Shown here: one piece after another, positions 61,819 through 64,000 of the stretch | Position numbering within the stretch: position 1 is the stretch's first letter | Layout of the letters: every line of letters starts with the position of its first letter | Assembly (NCBI RefSeq): GCF_030846195.1 | Contig: NZ_JAVCWH010000001.1 | Location: 496,001-560,000, forward strand | DNA from: Paracoccus yibinensis | GTDB lineage: Bacteria; Pseudomonadota; Alphaproteobacteria; Rhodobacterales; Rhodobacteraceae | Length of the DNA: 64,000 nt | Direction: 5' to 3' | The notes under the pieces: model-generated | The model's database searches: none | What the model was told of the DNA's origin: nothing | What the model saw: the letters and a program-made list of their open reading frames with translations, nothing else | Translations under genes and position numbers: made by a program

Positions 61819-62889
61819 TCAGCTTGCAAGCCAGCTGTTGAAGCGTTCGTTCAGTTCGGCGTCCCGATCGACCCAGAATTCCAGGTTCGACGCCAGGGCG
61901 TTGGTCATGTTTTCCTCGGTCGTGGGCAGGTGCGGACCCATCGGCTGATCGGTCCCCTCGATGTTTCCGACCAGGGCTGCGGCGGATTTGCGCGGGGGGC
62001 CATAGCTGATGAACTCGGCCGCACGAGCCTGCGGCGCGGGCGAGGTCGTCCAGGCCACGAACTTCTTCGCATCCTCCAGGTTCTCGGCCCCCTTCGGGAT
62101 CACCCAGCCTTCCATCTCATAGATCTGACCGTCCCAGATGATCTCGAAGGGCTTGCCCTCGCCCTGGGCGGCGTTGAAGATCCGGCCGTTGAAGGCATAG
62201 GCCATCGTGACCTCGCCATCGGCAAGAAGCTGCGGCGGCTGGGCGCCGGCTTCCCACCAGATGACCTGATCCTTGATGGTGTCCAGCTTGGCAAAGGCGC
62301 GGTCCACACCCTCGGGAGTGCCCAGGACCTCATAAACCTCGGCGGCGGGGACGCCGTCAGCCATCAGCGCCAGTTCCAGGTTGAACTTGGCGCCCTTGCG
62401 CATGGTGCGCTTGCCGGGGAACTTCTCAAGATCGAAGAAATCGGCGGGGGTGGCGGGCTTGGCGTCGGGGAACTTGCTGGCGTCATAGGCCAGGACCATC
62501 GAATAGACGTCGGTCGCGACAAAGCAGTCGGTGATCGCGCCCTCGATGAAGTCCTCGGTGGCGGCGGTGCCGTCCTCGGCCGCGACCAGGATCGCGGGGT
62601 CGATTTCCTCAAGCAGGCCCTCGTCGCACAGCCGCACGGCATCTGCATATTCGACCGATGCCACATCGGTGGTGACGTTGCCCGCCTCGACCATGGCCTT
62701 GATCGGGGTTGCGGGGTTGTCGGCGTCGGCCATCGTCACCTTGATGCCGGTCTCGGCCTCGAAGGGCTTGGCATAGGCCTCCAGGTGGCTGTTGCCATAG
62801 GCCCCGCCCCAGGACAGCAGGTTTACCTCGGCAAGCGCGGGACAGGCGATCAGTCCAAGCGCGGTGGTCAGGGCAAGCGTGTTTCTCAT
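61819..62889 (-). CDS. Extracellular solute-binding protein, polyamine type (copy 3)
   Basis: The 356-residue paralogue has a signal peptide (ALGLIACPALA) and starts VNLLSWGGAYGNSHLEAYAKP. It keeps VLGTPEGVDRAFAKLD, WWEAGAQPPQLL and ERFNSWLAS. It is the first binding protein after the ATPase gene and 72 bases from it. The strong stem-loop downstream suggests that it is the most expressed one. Confidence 0.92.
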   Translation of the reverse strand: MRNTLALTTALGLIACPALAEVNLLSWGGAYGNSHLEAYAKPFEAETGIKVTMADADNPATPIKAMVEAGNVTTDVASVEYADAVRLCDEGLLEEIDPAILVAAEDGTAATEDFIEGAITDCFVATDVYSMVLAYDASKFPDAKPATPADFFDLEKFPGKRTMRKGAKFNLELALMADGVPAAEVYEVLGTPEGVDRAFAKLDTIKDQVIWWEAGAQPPQLLADGEVTMAYAFNGRIFNAAQGEGKPFEIIWDGQIYEMEGWVIPKGAENLEDAKKFVAWTTSPAPQARAAEFISYGPPRKSAAALVGNIEGTDQPMGPHLPTTEENMTNALASNLEFWVDRDAELNERFNSWLAS

Positions 62890-62961
62890 TGATCACTCCA
62901 ACTGCAAAAACATGCGGCGTTTGCCGTCATTCGTGGGCCGTCCGGGTGGCGCGACCCGCGA

Positions 62962-64000
62962 TCAGACGGGATCCAGCGCGCGGGCATCCGCCGGATGCCA
63001 GCCGACCTTGATCTGCTGGCCGGGCTCCAGCCGGGTCTGGCCGATGGTGTTGCGCATCTTCATCACGAAATCCGCGCTGCCCGCCACCTTCAGCCGAGCC
63101 CGCAGGATGTCGCCCATGTAGATGACCTCGCAGACCTCGGCGGCGATCATGTGGGCGCCGGGGGGCATCATCTCGGGCTTGAACTCGACCCGTTCGGGGC
63201 GGACCGACACCAGCACCTGCTGGCCCCTGGCAGTCACGTTCACCGGCGTGGCGTCGATCACCTCGCCGGTGGCAAGGCGCACCAGGGCCTTGTCGCCCGA
63301 CAGCTCCTCGATCACGCCGGGCAGCTTGTTGTTCTCGCCTATGAACTGGGCGACGAAGCTGTTCTCGGGGCGTTCATACAGGTCGGCGGGGGCGGCAAGC
63401 TGCTGAATGCGGCCGTCGTTGAAGACCGCCACGCGGTCCGACATGGTCAGTGCCTCGCCCTGGTCGTGAGTGACGTAAACCACCGTAATTCCAAGGCGAT
63501 GGTGCAGGTGCTTGATCTCGAACTGCATGTGTTCGCGCAACTGCTTGTCCAGCGCGCCCAGGGGTTCGTCCATCAGGACCAGCTCGGGGTCGAAGACCAG
63601 GGCGCGCGCCAGCGCGATCCGCTGCTGCTGGCCGCCCGACAGTTGCGCGGGGCGGCGGTTGGCGAACTTGCCCATCTGCACCATGTCCAGCGCGCGCGCG
63701 ATGCGGGTTTCGCGTTCGGCCTTGGACATGCCGCGGACTTCCAGCGGGAAGGACAGGTTCTCGCCCACCGTCATGTGCGGGAAAAGGGCATAGTTCTGGA
63801 ACACCATGCCGATGCCGCGCTTGTGGGGCGGCACCTGGTTGATCGGCCGGCCTGCCAGGCGGATTTCGCCATGGGTCGCGGTCTCGAACCCTGCCAGCAT
63901 CATCAGGCAGGTCGTCTTGCCCGAACCCGACGGCCCGAGCATTGTCAAGAATTCCCCCTTGCCAATGGCCAGGTTCAAATCTTTGACGACAAGCGTCTGA
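62962..64000 (-). CDS. ABC transporter ATP-binding protein, PotA type (5' end outside window)
   Basis: The frame is open to the window end; the residues before the ORF-like TTG at 63978 (QTLVVKDLN) belong to the ATPase fold, so the true start lies beyond 64000. Visible are Walker A GPSGSGKT, Q-loop VFQNYALFPHM, signature LSGGQQQR, Walker B LVLMDEPLGALD and the switch His in VTHDQGEAL. The C-terminal TOBE domain includes VSVRPERVEF. It energises the importer encoded downstream. Confidence 0.95.
   Translation of the reverse strand, partial: QTLVVKDLNLAIGKGEFLTMLGPSGSGKTTCLMMLAGFETATHGEIRLAGRPINQVPPHKRGIGMVFQNYALFPHMTVGENLSFPLEVRGMSKAERETRIARALDMVQMGKFANRRPAQLSGGQQQRIALARALVFDPELVLMDEPLGALDKQLREHMQFEIKHLHHRLGITVVYVTHDQGEALTMSDRVAVFNDGRIQQLAAPADLYERPENSFVAQFIGENNKLPGVIEELSGDKALVRLATGEVIDATPVNVTARGQQVLVSVRPERVEFKPEMMPPGAHMIAAEVCEVIYMGDILRARLKVAGSADFVMKMRNTIGQTRLEPGQQIKVGWHPADARALDPV

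Noticed and set aside
1..64000. CRISPR arrays, rRNA operon, prophage structural genes or replication origin
   Set aside because: No regularly spaced direct repeats, rRNA-like sequence, phage morphogenesis genes or origin motifs could be recognised.

Overview
The window looks like chromosomal DNA of a high-GC alphaproteobacterium of the Rhodobacterales, most likely Paracoccus or a close relative. Supporting signs are the yajC-secD-secF-(Mth938-like)-ccmABCDG block, a pseudoazurin, a GapR-type DUF2312 protein, a small HU-like protein and EcfG-type (GGAAC...GTT) promoter candidates. No ribosomal RNA or other species marker is present, so the genus is inference.

Layout. Positions 1-15479 form an accessory region. 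A tightly coupled plus-strand operon (1-7833) encodes a repeat protein cut by the window edge, an unrecognised 750-residue protein, a terpene-cyclase-like toroid protein, a Tat-exported tyrosinase and a V8-like serine protease. It converges on a large membrane protein (7830-10109, minus). That gene diverges from a three-gene operon (10205-15479): an EAD1-trypsin protein, an EAD1-degenerate P-loop protein and a membrane-anchored STAND ATPase. These last three match the logic of NTP-dependent bacterial conflict (immunity or programmed cell death) systems and are the most interesting part of the window.

From 15.5 to 17.8 kb lie a stress ferritin-like yciE gene and a Na/phosphate cotransporter. 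From 17.9 to 21.8 kb lies a decayed cluster: an IS30-type transposase tail, two amino-acid-type ABC permease relics, an N-terminally deleted solute-binding protein, an intact type II dehydroquinase, and frameshifted Gfo/Idh and shikimate-dehydrogenase-like genes. It looks like a broken shikimate/quinate utilisation locus. dinB and pseudoazurin follow.

23.7-34.1 kb is a stress and storage-sugar region: a receiver-like protein, an isochorismatase-fold hydrolase, two small stress-type proteins, an SDR, treZ-treY, glgC-glgX and a DUF2934 protein. Three genes have candidate EcfG-type promoters, and the SDR may be the head of the treZY operon.

34.2-57.1 kb is mostly core genes: cytochrome c maturation (ccmABCDG), Sec translocon accessories (yajC, secD, secF), a LysE exporter with a divergent Lrp regulator, an M20 amidohydrolase, mazG, dusA next to tRNA-Val(CAC), an HU-like protein, two DEAD-box helicases, gapR, dtd, an RTX protein, tdk, and the dacC-tmk-holB-tatD-MBL-AEC operon.

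The right end (57.2-64.0 kb) is a minus-strand polyamine-type ABC importer operon with three tandem paralogous solute-binding proteins. Its ATPase runs off the window edge.
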